64,000 nucleotides of DNA, taken from contig NZ_CP093396.1 in the NCBI RefSeq assembly GCF_029027405.1, positions 372,001-436,000 on the forward strand. The letters are read 5' to 3'. The position numbers were made by a program, and so were the translations under genes. Below the pieces are notes generated by a model. That model did not search any database, was not told where the DNA came from, and saw only the letters and a program-made list of their open reading frames with translations. Source of the DNA: Sulfurimonas sp. Lineage in GTDB: Bacteria; Campylobacterota; Campylobacteria; Campylobacterales; Sulfurimonadaceae. This document shows positions 62,301-64,000 of this stretch, piece after piece (position 1 is the first letter of the stretch; every line of letters begins with the position of its first letter).

Positions 62301-63004
62301 GTAAAATTTTCATCATCATTTGGTCTTCCATCAAGAGTTAAAAAAGGTTTGTAATCTGATTTATAAGCTAGAGATGGGCAATCTTTAACATAGTAACCTA
62401 AGTAAATCCAATCTTTTTTCGAATCAATTGCAAATTTTATTTGAAGCAAAAGAGACAACTTACCAAGTCCATACTTCATATAATCAGGATCATAATAAAA
62501 ATAAATAGAAGAGATACCATCTTGGAGTATATCTATTAAATCTATACCTATTAATTTATCTTCATCATAGTATAAAACTTCATAACCAAAGCCATTATGT
62601 CCATCAACAAAGGAACTATAATAGTTCTGAGGATTTGTTTTAGTGTATTCCCAGCCTTTTTTTTCTTTCATATGAAGATGATATTTTTCAAAAAGACTTA
62701 AATGAGCTTGAGTCATTGTGGGTGCTTGTATAAAACTTTTAATAAAAGAAGCTTTTTTTATAATTCTTCTATGAGATTTACTAAACTTAAAGTTATTTAC
62801 ATCTATTTTTATACTTTTACATTCATCACAAGAGGTACAAATAGGTCTAAAATACATCTTACCGAATCTTCTGTACCCTCGTTCTATTAACTCTTGACAT
62901 TCTATTTCATCACATCCATCAATGACTTTATAGTGCATTGTTTGCTTAGCATCTTTAAGATATGAGCATTTATCATTAAGTAAAAATTCTTTAAGTAGAT
63001 TCAT
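62282..63004 (-). CDS. bpt: Aspartate/glutamate leucyltransferase (Bpt-type N-end rule transferase)
   Basis: This 240-residue protein of the ATE/Bpt family carries CTSCDECKSIKIDV with the conserved Cys, the SHRRIIKKA segment and a GNAT-like C-terminal half ending in YLGYYVKDCPSLAYKSDY. In the family it adds Leu (Bpt) or Arg (Ate) from aminoacyl-tRNA to acidic N-termini, marking proteins for ClpS/ClpAP. The choice of Leu rests on bacterial membership. It reads toward the exported protein gene and lies 43 bases after prfB on the same strand. Confidence 0.9.
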   Translation of the reverse strand: MNLLKEFLLNDKCSYLKDAKQTMHYKVIDGCDEIECQELIERGYRRFGKMYFRPICTSCDECKSIKIDVNNFKFSKSHRRIIKKASFIKSFIQAPTMTQAHLSLFEKYHLHMKEKKGWEYTKTNPQNYYSSFVDGHNGFGYEVLYYDEDKLIGIDLIDILQDGISSIYFYYDPDYMKYGLGKLSLLLQIKFAIDSKKDWIYLGYYVKDCPSLAYKSDYKPFLTLDGRPNDDENFTYLANS

Positions 63005-63047
63005 AGTGTGATTTTGACATAATTTTTATTAAATACAAAATAAAGAA

Positions 63048-64000
63048 CTAGCCTCTATTTATAGAAATAAGGACACCTTCTATAAGTTTATCCATATCGC
63101 CATCTAAGATTGCAGATATATTTGAAAAGGCTTCATTACTTCTAGTGTCTTTTACTTGTTGGTATGGTTGCATTACATAAGAACGGATTTGATGTCCCCA
63201 TCCAATTTCGCTTTTTGCAACACCGTCTTGCGCTGCTTTTTGAGCTTCTAGTTCTAGCTCATAAAGACGAGATTTTAACATCTTCATTGCTGTTGCTTTG
63301 TTTTTATGTTGACTTCTATCGTTTTGGCATTGAACAACAACTCCAGTTTGTATGTGAGTTAAGCGAATAGCTGACTCAGTTTTGTTGACATGTTGCCCCC
63401 CAGCACCACTCGCTCTGTATGTATCAACACGAAGGTCTTTATCTTCGATTACAATATTTATATCATCATCAATTTCAGGTGAAACTACAACAGAACTAAA
63501 AGAAGTATGTCGTTTTGCATTTGAGTCAAATGGAGATATACGAACAAGTCTATGAATACCAGTTTCTACTTTTAAGTATCCATAAGCATTTTCACCCTTG
63601 ACTATGAATGAAACATCTTTTATTCCGGCTTCTTCCCCTGTTTGATAATCTAGGATTTCTATACTAAAACCACGCCTAGATGCGAACATTTTATACATTC
63701 TAAGTAACATCGCCGCCCAGTCTTGAGATTCCGTTCCTCCTGCTCCTGGATGAATAGATATAATAGCATTATTAGAATCACTCTCGCCACTCAAAAGCAC
63801 TTCTATTTCCATATTGCGTATGAGTTGTTCAAGAGCAATTGAATCATCATAACAAGCTTCTATGGACTCTTCATCGTTTTCTTCTTTAGCCATATCATAC
63901 AACTGGGATGCATCTACAACAGCATCATAAGCAAGAAAATATTTATCTAGTTTTCTTTGATATTGTGTTTTTTCTTTTTGAATTTTTGCAGCATTTGTCG
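63048..64000 (-). CDS. prfB: Peptide chain release factor 2 (5' end outside the window)
   Basis: The C-terminal 316 codons of RF2, which releases peptides at UAA and UGA. The frame stays open to the window edge, so the annotated ATG-like positions inside are not its start. It has the catalytic GGQ loop ([14 protein letters not shown]), the RF2-type [10 protein letters not shown] motif that reads the stop codon, and the preceding [11 protein letters not shown]. The site of the programmed +1 frameshift, if there is one, would be off the window. Confidence 0.95.
   Translation of the reverse strand, partial: TNAAKIQKEKTQYQRKLDKYFLAYDAVVDASQLYDMAKEENDEESIEACYDDSIALEQLIRNMEIEVLLSGESDSNNAIISIHPGAGGTESQDWAAMLLRMYKMFASRRGFSIEILDYQTGEEAGIKDVSFIVKGENAYGYLKVETGIHRLVRISPFDSNAKRHTSFSSVVVSPEIDDDINIVIEDKDLRVDTYRASGAGGQHVNKTESAIRLTHIQTGVVVQCQNDRSQHKNKATAMKMLKSRLYELELEAQKAAQDGVAKSEIGWGHQIRSYVMQPYQQVKDTRSNEAFSNISAILDGDMDKLIEGVLISINRG

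Overview
The window is AT-rich and comes from a Campylobacterota (Epsilonproteobacteria) genome, most like the Sulfurimonas/Sulfuricurvum side of the phylum. The grounds are the gene order tuf-rpmG-tRNA-Trp-secE-nusG-rplKAJL-rpoB-rpoC-rpsL-rpsG-fusA, rpoB and rpoC as separate overlapping genes (they are fused in Helicobacter), a glutamine synthetase without the adenylylation tyrosine, a Bpt-type aminoacyl-tRNA-protein transferase and several GGATATAAT-style promoters. The genus is an inference.

Region 1 (1-15,084, all +) is one tightly packed operon for aerobic phenol degradation, cut at its 5' end by the window edge. It encodes a multicomponent phenol hydroxylase (dmpL end, dmpM, dmpN, dmpO, dmpP), a reactivating ferredoxin (dmpQ), catechol 2,3-dioxygenase (dmpB), a GlcG-like protein, and the dehydrogenase branch of the meta pathway (dmpC, dmpE, dmpF, dmpG, dmpH, dmpI). 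The products would be pyruvate and acetyl-CoA. The hydrolase dmpD survives only as a 63-codon wreck, moved downstream of dmpI. The operon tail has a luciferase-like flavin oxidoreductase, a ketopantoate-reductase/ABM-monooxygenase/membrane fusion, a ThiS-like protein, an AEC transporter and a TauE/SafE transporter. A strong bidirectional terminator closes it against a convergent porin. No regulator is visible.

Region 2 (15,148-26,000) has the porin, a twice-frameshifted leuB pseudogene and a short-chain dehydrogenase on -, then an aldehyde dehydrogenase, a DUF523 protein, a short flagellin and an alaS-CopD-like-maf-bioF operon.

Region 3 (26,013-31,175) is a DNA-modification island: a D12-class adenine methylase, then a coupled m5C methyltransferase / restriction endonuclease / Dam-type methylase operon. 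The last gene is split by an IS5-family element 21 codons before its stop.

Region 4 (31,198-43,948) is housekeeping: an ABC ATPase, PBP1A, a soluble histidine kinase, leuA, glnA, a second AEC transporter, thioredoxin, an SDR, a TrmH-type methyltransferase and yaaA. It ends at a second, inverted IS copy next to a gene remnant.

Region 5 (43,959-64,000) holds five tRNAs and the translation/transcription super-operon, with rich RNA structure around rplJL-rpoBC, followed by an unknown secreted protein, bpt and the start-truncated prfB. I saw no rRNA, CRISPR array or prophage.
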